DNA of 64,000 bases. Source: Rhizobium sp. C4. Its GTDB lineage: Bacteria; Pseudomonadota; Alphaproteobacteria; Rhizobiales; Rhizobiaceae. Position numbers and translations under genes: made by a program. Positions 17,161 through 26,232 of this stretch are shown one piece after another. Every line of letters begins with the position of its first letter. Within the stretch, counting starts at the first letter, position 1. Under the pieces are notes generated by a model. That model saw only the letters and a program-made list of their open reading frames with translations, ran no database searches and was not told the DNA's origin. Where the stretch lies: contig NZ_JAJNCX010000003.1 in assembly GCF_021026315.1 (NCBI RefSeq), positions 62,001-126,000 of the forward strand. Reading direction: 5' to 3'.

Positions 17161-17511
17161 TTGCCGCTGGAAATGACCCCGTCACAGGCCCTGGGCCTCT
17201 GGCATGCCGTGTCCCTCTCGCAGGTGCGGTCGGAGGCACACGACCTGACGCTGCGGCAGATGGCGATCCTCTTGCAGATCTATCTCGTGCCGCCGCCGCA
17301 TACGGTGCGGGGCCTTGCTGCGACGCTCAACGTCACCAAACCGGTCATCACCCGCGCGCTCGACACGATGGGCGCGATGGGTCTTGTCGATCGCGTTCGC
17401 GACGACAAGGATCGACGCAATGTCATTATCAAGCGCACGGTGGCCGGTGCGCTCTATCTGGAAAAGCTCGGTGACGTCGTCATCGCCGAAGCCCGCCAAC
17501 TGCCTTACTGA
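17161..17511 (+). CDS. MarR-type winged-helix regulator
   Basis: A small (116-residue) DNA-binding regulator. The helix-turn-helix and wing lie in LRQMAILLQIYLVPP, VRGLAATLNVTKPVITRALD (recognition helix, about 54-70) and VDRVRDDKDRRNV (wing). The dimerising terminal helices are shorter than in full MarR proteins (about 140 residues). A TTG start with GGAG six bases upstream is used; an internal ATG at 17173 is the alternative. The stop codon directly abuts the ATG of the NlpC/P60 gene, so they are one transcript. What signal it senses is unknown. Confidence 0.82.
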   Translation: MPLEMTPSQALGLWHAVSLSQVRSEAHDLTLRQMAILLQIYLVPPPHTVRGLAATLNVTKPVITRALDTMGAMGLVDRVRDDKDRRNVIIKRTVAGALYLEKLGDVVIAEARQLPY

Positions 17512-18372
17512 ATGGAAATGCCCGTGACACTGGATAAACGGCTCAACGCCTATCGCCCGGATCTCGCTGACGCCCGGCTTGAAGGCAAGGTCGAGGCTTC
17601 GCGTTTCGTAAAAGGGGAGGCGGGCATGGTCACCGCTCCTGTCGCCGACCTGCGACCAAGGCCTGACCTGAGCGCCGGCATCGACACACAACTGCTTTTT
17701 GGCGAGCCTCTGCGCATTTTCGAGCGCCACGGCGGCTGGGCCTGGGTGCAGGCCGAGGTCGACGGCTATGTCGGCTATATGGCGGAAGCGGACCTTGTTT
17801 CGCCGGCTCAGCAGACGACATTCTGGATCATCCAACCCCGCACCTTTCTTTATCCCGAACCAGACATGAAGCGCCCGCGTGGGGCGCCGCTATCGCTCGG
17901 TAGCCGGATATTCCCCGTGGTGCAGGTTGAGACACGCGGCACGCGATACCTGACGCTGGCCGGAGGTGGTTCAGTCATCGCCGCGCATTGCGCGCCGTTG
18001 GGCGCGCCTGTCTCTGACGATTATGTCGCCATCGCCGCCCGGCTTCTGGAAACGCCCTATCTCTGGGGTGGCAAATCCGCCTTCGGCATCGATTGCTCCG
18101 GCCTTGTGCAGCTCTCGATGATGATGGCGGGAAAGTCTGCGCCACGCGACAGCGATATGCAGGCCGCCGGCCTGGGCACGGAAATCGGGTTCGATGAACT
18201 GCGCCGCGGCGATCTCGTCTTCTGGAAGGGCCATGTCGCCATCATGGAAGATGAAGAGACCATGATCCACGCCAACGGCCACACGATGAGCGTTGCCCGA
18301 GAAGGCCTGAAGGCGGCGGTGGAGCGCATCGGCTATCTCTACGGCAAGCCGACGGTGTGCCGGCGTCCTTGA
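17512..18372 (+). CDS. NlpC/P60 family peptidase with SH3-like domains
   Basis: A predicted cell-wall D,L-endopeptidase, 286 residues. Residues about 40-95 and 100-160 look like bacterial SH3 domains (APVADLRPRPDLS, GGWAWVQAEVDGYVGYM). The NlpC/P60 domain fills about 170-286 with the full catalytic set: Cys195 in GIDCSGLV, His241 in KGHVAIM, and His253 (or Asn255) in HANGH. No signal peptide is visible, as in other proteobacterial members with tandem SH3 domains. It starts on the base after the MarR gene stop. It is convergent with the reductase gene at only six bases. Confidence 0.9.
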   Translation: MEMPVTLDKRLNAYRPDLADARLEGKVEASRFVKGEAGMVTAPVADLRPRPDLSAGIDTQLLFGEPLRIFERHGGWAWVQAEVDGYVGYMAEADLVSPAQQTTFWIIQPRTFLYPEPDMKRPRGAPLSLGSRIFPVVQVETRGTRYLTLAGGGSVIAAHCAPLGAPVSDDYVAIAARLLETPYLWGGKSAFGIDCSGLVQLSMMMAGKSAPRDSDMQAAGLGTEIGFDELRRGDLVFWKGHVAIMEDEETMIHANGHTMSVAREGLKAAVERIGYLYGKPTVCRRP

Positions 18373-18378
18373 AAGGCG

Positions 18379-19347
18379 TCAGTACCCCAGGGTGCGATCC
18401 ACCACATGCTCCAGCGAAAGGCCGGACTCGTGCCGCGCGATCTGCCCCTCGACATGACGCATCAGCGCCACGACATCGGACGCCGCCGCCGCATGCGGCG
18501 TCACGATGACATTCGGCTCGGCCCAGAGCGGGCTTTCCGAGGCGAGCGGTTCCGTCTCGAACACATCGAGCGAGACCCCACCGAGGATGCCTTCGTGGAG
18601 TACGAACAGAATATCCGCCTCGACCTGGCTGCCGCCACGCCCGGCATTGATGAAGACCGGCTTGCCGAGCGCGCCACCCTGCCGGAGTTTGGCAAACAGT
18701 GCCTTGTTGTAAATCCCGCGCGTCTCCGCCGTCAGCGGTAAAAGCCCGACGAGAATGTCGGTCTGGGCGAGGAAGTCATCCAGCCCATCGCCATCGAAGG
18801 TCTGCATGCCCTCGATCGCCTTAGCACTGCGCGACCAGCCGACGACATGAAAGCCCATGACCTTCAGCTTGCGCGCCGCATCCTGACCCAGCACGCCAAG
18901 CCCCATGACGCCAACGGTGACATCGCGCGCTTCCGGCTGCGCCAGCTCTTCCCAGTGGTGATCCGACTGCGCCTTCAGATAGGCCGGCATCTGGCGCAAA
19001 TGCAGCAGACATTGCAGCACGACCCATTCGCTCATCCGGTCCGTCAGGCTGCGGTCGACAAAGCGCACCAGCGGCACGTCTTCGGGCAATCCCCCGACCC
19101 GCAGGATATGATCCACCCCGGCGCCACCGGAAAAGATCGCCTTCACGTCCTTCGCCCGCTCGAAAAGCGTCGGGTCCTGCTTCCACACCAGCGCATAGTC
19201 GATGCCGGAAAGGTCGCGGCCGGCATGGGCAGGGTCCGCCATGTTTATGACTTCGCGCCCCGGAAAGGCGCCGGCCAGCGCCTTGGCAACAGCATCCGGC
19301 GGGAACTTCAGATCGATGATGATGGGGCTTTTCATGCGGGCACTCAC
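18379..19347 (-). CDS. ghrA: Glyoxylate/hydroxypyruvate reductase (D-2-hydroxyacid dehydrogenase)
   Basis: NAD(P)H-dependent reduction of glyoxylate to glycolate and hydroxypyruvate to D-glycerate. The 322-residue protein has the nucleotide-binding GLGVLG at 149-154, an arginine in FINAGRGGSQVE (about 238), a glutamate in DVFETEPL (about 264-266), and a histidine in VTPHAAA (about 285), which together form the catalytic set of the family. It matches GhrA in length and in the DRSLTDRMSEWVVLQ-type dimerisation block. The start overlaps the yejF stop by four bases (ATGA), so it is translated with the peptide importer. Confidence 0.85.
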   Translation of the reverse strand: MSARMKSPIIIDLKFPPDAVAKALAGAFPGREVINMADPAHAGRDLSGIDYALVWKQDPTLFERAKDVKAIFSGGAGVDHILRVGGLPEDVPLVRFVDRSLTDRMSEWVVLQCLLHLRQMPAYLKAQSDHHWEELAQPEARDVTVGVMGLGVLGQDAARKLKVMGFHVVGWSRSAKAIEGMQTFDGDGLDDFLAQTDILVGLLPLTAETRGIYNKALFAKLRQGGALGKPVFINAGRGGSQVEADILFVLHEGILGGVSLDVFETEPLASESPLWAEPNVIVTPHAAAASDVVALMRHVEGQIARHESGLSLEHVVDRTLGY

Positions 19348-20972
19348 TGTCCGACCGCTTCGGTGCGGATCGCTTTCAGATCGAAGGCGGCGGCCATCAG
19401 CGCCTTCGTATATTCCTCGGCGGGCGCGCCGATCACCTGCTCGGCCGTGCCCTGTTCCACCACCTTGCCGGCGCGCATGACGATGATGTCATTGGCAAGC
19501 GCGCGGACGACCTTCAGGTCATGGCTGATGAAGAGATAGGCGAGGTTGTGGTCCTTCTGCAGCTTGCGCAAAAGCTCGACCACCTGTGCCTGCACGCTCA
19601 TGTCCAGCGCCGAGGTCGGCTCGTCCAGCATGACGAAGCGCGGCTTCAGGATCATGGCGCGGGCAATGGCAATGCGCTGCCGCTGGCCCCCGGAAAACTC
19701 ATGCGGATAGCGCCAGCGGGTTGAGGCATCGAGGCCGACTTCTTCCAGCACCTCAGCCACGCGGCGATCGCGCTCTTCGAATGACAGGCCTGGCTCATGG
19801 ATCGCCAACCCTTCCGCCACGATATCGGCAATGTTCATGCGCGGCGACAGCGACCCATAGGGGTCCTGGAAGACCACCTGCATGCGATTGCGCAAGGGCT
19901 TCATCGACTTGAACGAATAGGCGGCAATATCCTGCCCGATAAAGCTGATCCGTCCTTTGGACGAGATCAGCCGCGTCAGCGCCAGCCCCAGCGTCGTCTT
20001 GCCCGAGCCGGATTCGCCGACGACGCCGAGCGTCTGCCCGGCACGCAGCGTCACATTGATCCCGTCCACCGCCTTCACATGATCCGTGACCTTGCGGAGA
20101 AAGCCGGTCTTGATCGGGAACCAGACGCGCACGTCTTCAGCCTCCATCACGATCGGCTGGCTCAGATCCGCCTTCGGCGGCCGGCCCTTCGGCTCGGCGG
20201 CCAGCAGATGTTTCGTATAGTCATGCTGCGGATCGGCAAAGATCGTCGCCGTCGGCCCGGCTTCCACGATCTCGCCGTGGCGCATGACGCAAACCTTGTC
20301 AGCAAAGCGCCGGACAATGCCGAGATCGTGGGTGATGAAGAGCATGGCCATGCCATGGTCGTGCTTGAGCTTGGCGAGCAGTTCGAGGATCTGTGCCTGC
20401 ACGGTCACGTCCAGCGCTGTCGTCGGCTCGTCGGCAATCAGGATATCCGGTCGGTTGGCAAGCGCCATGGCGATCATCACGCGCTGCCGCTGGCCGCCCG
20501 AAAGCTCATGCGGAAACGCCTTCAACCGCTTTTCCGGCTCGCGAATGCCGACCTGATGCAGGAGCTCCAGCGTGCGCGCCCGCGCCTTGTCGCCGCGCAT
20601 CCCTTGATGCAGCTCGAGGATTTCGCCGATCTGCCGCTCGATGGAATGCAGCGGATTGAGTGAGGTCATCGGCTCCTGGAAGATCATCGTGATGTCGTTG
20701 CCACGCACGCCGCGCAGCTCCGCATCGCTCGCCTTCATCAGGTCGCGCCCCTTGAAGACGATCTCGCCGGACGGATGGCTCGCGGCCGGATAGGGCAGGA
20801 GCTTCAGCACCGAATTCGCCGTCACCGACTTGCCGGACCCGGATTCGCCCACCAGCGCCACGACCTCGCCGGGATGGATGTCGAAGGACACGCCCTTGAC
20901 GGCCAGCGACGTCACCCCGCCCTGGTGAAAGGCTACCTGCAGATTGCGGACGGAGAGGAGGGGATCAGTCAT
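19344..20972 (-). CDS. yejF: Peptide ABC transporter, duplicated ATPase YejF
   Basis: ATP-hydrolysing subunit of the YejABEF importer for oligopeptides and peptide antibiotics such as microcin C. The 542-residue protein is two fused nucleotide-binding domains. Walker A motifs [10 protein letters not shown] (about 42-50) and [12 protein letters not shown] (second half) and two signatures LSGGQRQRV and FSGGQRQRI are visible. The region before its ATG is AAGTAGCCTTTCCCC, with no recognisable ribosome site. The start codon overlaps the stop of the upstream PIN toxin gene (ATGA), so yejF translation probably depends on coupling. yejE, its usual immediate neighbour, is on the far side of the toxin-antitoxin pair. 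Confidence 0.95.
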   Translation of the reverse strand: MTDPLLSVRNLQVAFHQGGVTSLAVKGVSFDIHPGEVVALVGESGSGKSVTANSVLKLLPYPAASHPSGEIVFKGRDLMKASDAELRGVRGNDITMIFQEPMTSLNPLHSIERQIGEILELHQGMRGDKARARTLELLHQVGIREPEKRLKAFPHELSGGQRQRVMIAMALANRPDILIADEPTTALDVTVQAQILELLAKLKHDHGMAMLFITHDLGIVRRFADKVCVMRHGEIVEAGPTATIFADPQHDYTKHLLAAEPKGRPPKADLSQPIVMEAEDVRVWFPIKTGFLRKVTDHVKAVDGINVTLRAGQTLGVVGESGSGKTTLGLALTRLISSKGRISFIGQDIAAYSFKSMKPLRNRMQVVFQDPYGSLSPRMNIADIVAEGLAIHEPGLSFEERDRRVAEVLEEVGLDASTRWRYPHEFSGGQRQRIAIARAMILKPRFVMLDEPTSALDMSVQAQVVELLRKLQKDHNLAYLFISHDLKVVRALANDIIVMRAGKVVEQGTAEQVIGAPAEEYTKALMAAAFDLKAIRTEAVGQ

Positions 20973-21475
20973 GGGGAAAGGCTACTTATGATTTCTCGGA
21001 TAGAGCGAATGCTCGGGCGAACGACTTTCATGTGATCTATTGCGAGGGTTTCCCCCGCAAACTTAGGATGGCGGCCGCAGCCTTCCTTAATTCCAAGATC
21101 AGCCGTCAGGAAAACGGAGCATCCCAACAGGAGGGCAGTCGCCAGATGAATTGCGTCCGGCAACTTCAGGCCCAGGTTTTGAGCACGCAAAATAGCTGCG
21201 GTCTGCAAAATGCGGAAATCGACAGGGATGTTCTGTAACCAGGGACTGTCAAGCAACGTGCGCTCATACTGATCGATGAGGTCGGCATGAGCCAGCCTGT
21301 AGGGTCTGACCAGGCCCTCGGAAACAGTGATGAGGCTGGTGACGAACCGGATTTCGTTTTTTTGGGGCGCTATGCTGAAGAGCTCTGCCAAAACCATTCG
21401 CAGTTCGGCATCTTCTCCTTCCAGCGCGAAAATAAATATGTTCGTATCTAGATAGATTCGCGCATTCGGCGGCAT
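20969..21475 (-). CDS. PIN-domain toxin (VapC-like ribonuclease)
   Basis: A 168-residue PIN-fold protein. The conserved acidic metal-binding residues are all present: Asp10 in YLDTNIFI, Glu53 in TVSEGLVR, Asp107 in LPDAIHLA and Asp126 in LTADLGIK. VapC toxins of this family cleave tRNA or rRNA. The start ATG overlaps the antitoxin stop as TGATG, the standard coupled arrangement. The C-terminal end overlaps yejF by four bases. A longer upstream start (MGLLMPPN) would run into the antitoxin. The gene looks intact, so the toxin is probably functional; that is inference. The placement inside a transporter operon is unusual. Confidence 0.88.
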   Translation of the reverse strand: MPPNARIYLDTNIFIFALEGEDAELRMVLAELFSIAPQKNEIRFVTSLITVSEGLVRPYRLAHADLIDQYERTLLDSPWLQNIPVDFRILQTAAILRAQNLGLKLPDAIHLATALLLGCSVFLTADLGIKEGCGRHPKFAGETLAIDHMKVVRPSIRSIREIISSLSP

Positions 21476-21765
21476 CAATAATCCCACTCGTCGCGCAGTT
21501 CGCGAATGCTTGCAACAGCTTCATCAAGGCTCACAGGGGAAACGTTCTTTGCGCGGAAGCTTCTTATTGCCTCAAGGCTTTCTTCCAATGACATCGGCTT
21601 GCGTGGCGGTGGTAAGGCACTCTTAAGGGCGGAAAGGCCGCTGGTTGCGATTTCTTCGATTGGCGTTTCCAAAACGATGCGCACGGAATCGATGCCTTCC
21701 AGCCCCTCGCGCAAATCCGCCGGCAGGTTTTCGACTGGATAATGCTCTCGTACAATCTTGTTCAT
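21475..21765 (-). CDS. Antitoxin partner of the PIN toxin
   Basis: A 96-residue acidic protein directly upstream of the PIN toxin and sharing a TGATG overlap with it. The N-terminus MNKIVREHYPVENLP resembles antitoxins paired with PIN toxins. The middle is rich in proline and alanine, and the C-terminus (SLDEAVASIRELRDEWDY) is a charged helix of the kind that blocks the toxin active site. No clear helix-turn-helix or ribbon-helix-helix is visible to me, so its DNA-binding class is unknown. GGAG lies ten bases before the ATG. It starts 65 bases after yejE. The name VapB is not assigned because the fold is uncertain. Confidence 0.78.
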   Translation of the reverse strand: MNKIVREHYPVENLPADLREGLEGIDSVRIVLETPIEEIATSGLSALKSALPPPRKPMSLEESLEAIRSFRAKNVSPVSLDEAVASIRELRDEWDY

Positions 21766-21830
21766 CGGGCCGTCGCTCCATCGATCTCGGCGCATACTAT
21801 CCCACAACGCGGACTATTGCATCCTCGGCG

Positions 21831-22973
21831 TTACACCGCCTTGCGCGGATCGAACGCGTCGCGCACCGCCTCGCCGATGAAGATCAGCAGTGACAGCATC
21901 AGCGACATGGTGATGAAGGCCATGATGCCGAGCCAGGGGGCCTGCAAGTTGTTCTTGCCCTGCGCGATCATTTCACCGAGCGAGGGCGAGCCGGGCGGCA
22001 TGCCGAAGCCAAGGAAGTCGAGCGAGGTCAGCGTCGAGATCGAGCCCGACAGGATGAAGGGCAGGAAGGTCAGCGTCGCCACCATGGCGTTGGGCAGCAG
22101 ATGGCGGAACATGATCGTGCCATTGCCCACGCCAAGCGCGCGGGCGGCGCGCACATATTCGAAATTGCGGGCGCGCAGGAATTCCGCCCGCACCACGCCG
22201 ACAAAGGCGGTCCAGGAAAAGAGCAGCATGATGCCGAGCAGCACGAAGAAGCCGGGCGGCAGGATCGCCGCGATGATCAGCAGAATGTAGAGCACCGGCA
22301 TCGAAGACCAGATCTCGATGAAGCGCTGCATCAGAAGATCGGTCCAGCCGCCGAAATAGCCCTGCACCGCGCCCGCGGTGACGCCAATGACGGCGGATGC
22401 AATCGTCAGCGCCAGGCCGAAGAGCACCGAGATGCGGAAGCCATAGATCAGCCGCGACAGCACGTCACGCGCCTGATCGTCGGTGCCGAGCCAGTTCATG
22501 TTGCCGATGATGCAGCCGGGATCGGCAACACCTTGCGGATAGGCCGAGCAACGCTCTTCCTTGCTCATCAGCCAGAACGGGGCGGTCGGGGCGGAGTGCG
22601 GCACATAGGAATTGACCGAATTGTAGGAGTAGCGGATCACCGGCCAGATCATCCAGCCATGCGCATCAATCTCGCCGGCAATATCGGTCGATTTGTAATC
22701 GGTCGTGGCGAGAAACCCGCCGAACTTCTCTTCCGGATAGTTCACCAGAACCGGAAACAGGATCTCGCCCTTGTAGGAGACGATCAGCGGCTTGTCGTTG
22801 GCGATCAGTTCTGCCCCGAGGCTGAGGATGAAGATCACCATGAAGATCCAGAACGACCAGTAGCCGCGCCGGTTGGCCTTGAAATTCAGCCAGCGCCGCT
22901 TGTTGGCGGGCGAGAGAAACGGCCGCTTCGGCGGGGCGGCGACGATGGCGATCTCTGCGGGCGTGTCGACCAT
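21831..22973 (-). CDS. yejE: Peptide ABC transporter permease YejE
   Basis: Inner-membrane permease of the YejABEF importer. From the ATG at 22973 the protein has about 380 residues. An N-terminal membrane helix (FWIFMVIFILSLGAELIA) is followed by a long periplasmic insertion (about 45-150), then a BPD transport domain with the EAA-like loop (ARNFEYVRAARALGVGNGTIMFRHLLPNA). I chose this start because GAGGG lies nine bases upstream; an ATG three codons earlier sits directly on that site and would overlap yejB. It is followed, unusually, by the toxin-antitoxin pair rather than yejF. Confidence 0.93.
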   Translation of the reverse strand: MVDTPAEIAIVAAPPKRPFLSPANKRRWLNFKANRRGYWSFWIFMVIFILSLGAELIANDKPLIVSYKGEILFPVLVNYPEEKFGGFLATTDYKSTDIAGEIDAHGWMIWPVIRYSYNSVNSYVPHSAPTAPFWLMSKEERCSAYPQGVADPGCIIGNMNWLGTDDQARDVLSRLIYGFRISVLFGLALTIASAVIGVTAGAVQGYFGGWTDLLMQRFIEIWSSMPVLYILLIIAAILPPGFFVLLGIMLLFSWTAFVGVVRAEFLRARNFEYVRAARALGVGNGTIMFRHLLPNAMVATLTFLPFILSGSISTLTSLDFLGFGMPPGSPSLGEMIAQGKNNLQAPWLGIMAFITMSLMLSLLIFIGEAVRDAFDPRKAV

Positions 22974-22974
22974 A

Positions 22975-24069
22975 TCAGACATCCCTCTTGTCGAAGTCGA
23001 TGCGCGGATCAACCCAGGTATAGAGCAGGTCGGAAATGAGCCCGACGACAAGGCCGATCAGCGAGAAGATGAAGAGTGTTGCGAAAACAATCGGATAGTC
23101 TCGCTTGACGATGGCGAAATAGCCGAGCCGGCCGAGCCCGTCGAGCGAGAAGATATTCTCGATCAAAAGCGAACCGGTGAAAAAGGCCGAGATGAAGGCG
23201 CCCGGAAAACCGGCAATGATGATCAGCATCGCATTGCGGAAGACATGGCGGTAGAGCACCTGCCGGTCGGTCAGCCCCTTGGCGCGCGCCGTCACCACAT
23301 ATTGCTTGCGGATTTCGTCGATGAACGAATTCTTCGTCAGCAGCGTCGTCGTGGCAAAGGCCGAAAGCGCCAGCGAGATCAGCGGCAGGGTCAGGTGCCA
23401 GAAATAGTCGCCGATCTTCTGATACCAGGTGAGGTCGGCAAAATTGTCGGAGACGAGGCCGCGCAACGGAAACCAGTCATAGAAGGACCCGCCGGCGAAC
23501 AGCACGATCAGCAGGATGCCGAAGAGAAAGCTCGGCACGGCATAGCCGATGATGATCACGCCCGATGTCCAGACGTCGAAGGCCGAGCCGTCGGAAATCG
23601 CCTTCTTGATGCCAAGCGGGATGGAAATCATATAGGAGAAGATCAGGATCCAGACGCCGAGCGAGGCCGAGACGGGCAGGCGATCCTTGATCAGGTCCAG
23701 CACTTTCTCGTTGGAAAAGAAGCTCTCGCCGAAATCGAAGCGGATATAGTCCCACATCATCTTGCCGAAGCGCTCGAGCGGCGGCTTGTCGAAGCCGAAC
23801 TGCTTTTCCAGCCGCTTGACGAGATCCGGGTCGAGCCCCTGCGCGCCGCGATATTTGGAATCGAGATCGGCGCCCGCCATGTTCTGGCTGCCGAAATCGC
23901 CGCCGCCGGAAAGCCGGTCTTCCGCGCCCTTGCCCTGACCCGTCAGGTCGGCAATCGCCTGCTCGATCGGCCCGCCGGGGGCAAACTGCACGACGGCAAA
24001 GGAAATCGCCATGATGCCGACGATGGTCGGTATGATCAGGAGGAGGCGGCGTAGGATATAGGCGCCCAT
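22975..24069 (-). CDS. yejB: Peptide ABC transporter permease YejB
   Basis: Permease partner of YejE, 364 residues. It begins [20 protein letters not shown], the signature N-terminal membrane helix of dipeptide-type permeases. A large periplasmic insert with a glycine/aspartate-rich stretch (about 45-80) follows, then five more membrane helices. The cytoplasmic EAA loop is [24 protein letters not shown]. Its length (about 360) and insert are typical of YejB rather than DppB. It lies 103 bases downstream of yejA in the same direction and its stop lies one base from the yejE start. Confidence 0.94.
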   Translation of the reverse strand: MGAYILRRLLLIIPTIVGIMAISFAVVQFAPGGPIEQAIADLTGQGKGAEDRLSGGGDFGSQNMAGADLDSKYRGAQGLDPDLVKRLEKQFGFDKPPLERFGKMMWDYIRFDFGESFFSNEKVLDLIKDRLPVSASLGVWILIFSYMISIPLGIKKAISDGSAFDVWTSGVIIIGYAVPSFLFGILLIVLFAGGSFYDWFPLRGLVSDNFADLTWYQKIGDYFWHLTLPLISLALSAFATTTLLTKNSFIDEIRKQYVVTARAKGLTDRQVLYRHVFRNAMLIIIAGFPGAFISAFFTGSLLIENIFSLDGLGRLGYFAIVKRDYPIVFATLFIFSLIGLVVGLISDLLYTWVDPRIDFDKRDV

Positions 24070-24172
24070 ACTATCGGCGATCTCCGTGCGTCATTAAGTG
24101 TTTCAGGCCGTCCGTCGCGCTCGAATCGCGACATTGGCAGTTGGAATCCCTGTGGGACCGAAACGCAAGCAC

Positions 24173-26035
24173 CTATTTCTTGGCCGCGTCCACCGACCAC
24201 CAGATGGTCGGGAAACCACTGCTGTAGGTCGGCAGGTCCTTCGGGTGCGCCATCTTCTTCCAATAGGCAAACTTCTCCTCGCCCGAATAGAAGAGCGGCA
24301 CGACATAATGGTTGGCGAGCAGAACGCGATCCATTGCATGGATCGCCGCGACCTGCTCGTCGCGATCCTTGGCGCTCGTGATCATGTCGATCAGCTGGTC
24401 GACGGCGGGGTCAGCGATGCCGGCGTAGTTCTGCGAGCCGGGCGTGTTGGCGGACTCGGAGCCCCAATAGCCGCGCTGTTCATTGCCGGGGTTCATGGAC
24501 TCGCCCCAGACATTCCAGATCATGTCGTAGTCGAAGCTGCGGACGCGGTTGATATATTGGGACGTGTCGACGGTGCGCAGCGTCGCGGTAATGCCGATCT
24601 TGGCAAGACTGTTGACGAAGGGCTGGATGGAACGCACCAGCGACGGGCTGCTCAGGAGGATTTCAAAGCCGAAGGGCTGGCCGGTCTTGACGTTGACCAT
24701 GCGGTTGCCCTTGAGCTCGTAGCCGGCGGCCTTGAAAAGCGCGATGGCTTTCTTGAGATTGTCGCGCACCTTCTGCGGATCGCCATTCACCGGATTGGTA
24801 TAGGGCGTGGTGAAGACCTCCGGCGGAACCTTGTCCTTGAGACCGTTGAGGATTTCGAGTTCCCGGCCCTGCGGCAGGCCGGAAGAGGCAAGCTCCGTAC
24901 CCCAGAAGAAGCTGTCGACGCGCTTCAACCCGCCATAGGCGAGGTTCTTGTTCATATCCTCGAAGTCGAAGGCATAGTTCAGTGCGTCACGAACGCGCGC
25001 ATCCTTGAACAGGTCGCGGCGCATGTTGGGCACCAGCGCCTGCATGATGCCGGTGGCGCGGAACCGGTTCGGCAATGCCTCGCGGATGATCCGCCCGTCC
25101 TTCACGGCTTCGAAATCGTAGCGGGTGGCCCAGCGGCTGGCGCTCTTCTCCTGATAGAAATCAATGTCGCCGGCCTTGAAGGCCTGGAACTCGGCTTCCG
25201 GGTCGGTGAAGTAAACGTAGGTCACCGTGCCGAAATTGTTCGAGCCGACATTGGTCGGCATGGTCGCGCCCCAATAGTCCTTGCGCAATTCATAGCGGAT
25301 GGTCGAGCCCGGCTGCATGGAGGCAACCTTGTAGGGGCCGGAGCCCATGGGCAGTTCCAGCGTGCTCTTGGCAATGTCGCGCGGATTGCCATTGGCATCC
25401 TTGCCCTGCCACCAATGCTTGGGAAGGATGGACAGCTGGCCGACAATCTCCGGCAATTCACGATTGCCCTTCTGGTCGAAGGTGAAGGTCACTTCGCGTT
25501 CGCCGGTCTTCTCGGCGGATTTGACATGGCGGTAGTAGTTCGCAAGCCGCACGCTATTGGCCTTGGCGCTGTCGAAACTGAAGATCACGTCTTCGGGCGT
25601 GACCGGTTCGCCATCGGCCCATTTCGCTTCCGGCCGCAGCTTGAAGCTCACGGATGAGTAATCGTCCGGATAGGAAATCGCCTCTGCCAGCAGACCATAG
25701 GAGGTCATGACCTCGTCCATCGAAGGCGTCAGCAGCGTTTCATAAATGCGCTCCATGCCATCGGCCGGTGCGCCCTTGTCGATCAGCGGATTGAAACTGT
25801 CGAACGTGCCCTCGTTGGAAAGGCGCAGCTCGCCGCCCTTCGGCGCATCGACGTTCACATAGTCGAAATGCTTGAAATCGGCCCCGTATTTCGGCGTGCC
25901 GAACAGGGTGAGCGCATGCCGCCAGACTTTATCGGGAGCCTTGTCCTGGGCCTGAACGGGCGGTGGCGAAAACGCCGCGATGGCCAGCAGACCAGCCAGA
26001 CCGAGGATTGCGCGCTTCAAGCCGCCATTGAGCAT
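24173..26035 (-). CDS. yejA: Peptide-binding periplasmic protein YejA
   Basis: Solute-binding protein (family 5) that delivers oligopeptides to YejBE. The 620-residue precursor has a signal peptide (residues 1 to about 29, ending PPPVQAQDK). The mature protein contains the family blocks TLFGTPKYGADFKHFDYVN, DYSSVSFKLRPEAKWADGEP and FDYDMIWNVWGESMNPGNEQ. It is the first gene of the operon yejA-yejB-yejE-(toxin-antitoxin)-yejF-ghrA. The 197-base gap to divergent mepA must hold the promoter. Length agrees with YejA (about 600-620). Confidence 0.93.
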   Translation of the reverse strand: MLNGGLKRAILGLAGLLAIAAFSPPPVQAQDKAPDKVWRHALTLFGTPKYGADFKHFDYVNVDAPKGGELRLSNEGTFDSFNPLIDKGAPADGMERIYETLLTPSMDEVMTSYGLLAEAISYPDDYSSVSFKLRPEAKWADGEPVTPEDVIFSFDSAKANSVRLANYYRHVKSAEKTGEREVTFTFDQKGNRELPEIVGQLSILPKHWWQGKDANGNPRDIAKSTLELPMGSGPYKVASMQPGSTIRYELRKDYWGATMPTNVGSNNFGTVTYVYFTDPEAEFQAFKAGDIDFYQEKSASRWATRYDFEAVKDGRIIREALPNRFRATGIMQALVPNMRRDLFKDARVRDALNYAFDFEDMNKNLAYGGLKRVDSFFWGTELASSGLPQGRELEILNGLKDKVPPEVFTTPYTNPVNGDPQKVRDNLKKAIALFKAAGYELKGNRMVNVKTGQPFGFEILLSSPSLVRSIQPFVNSLAKIGITATLRTVDTSQYINRVRSFDYDMIWNVWGESMNPGNEQRGYWGSESANTPGSQNYAGIADPAVDQLIDMITSAKDRDEQVAAIHAMDRVLLANHYVVPLFYSGEEKFAYWKKMAHPKDLPTYSSGFPTIWWSVDAAKK

Positions 26036-26232
26036 TCATTCGTCTCCCTGAATCGTCATGCCCCACAAACATAAATGAAATCAGGTCAAAATATAGGCCC
26101 GCTGCCATCCTTGGCGACGACGGCTTGGCGCAAGGGGATTCCCGTTATGCTTCCGCATCGGTAGAATTGCCGCAAATCAATTTCATGGGTAGCGGCCGGA
26201 AACCTTCTGACAGCCGCCACGGGATAGCCTTC

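Noticed and set aside
22873-25657. Long plus-strand frames opposite yejE, yejB and yejA
   Set aside because: These mirror the transporter genes on the other strand and are a by-product of high GC content.
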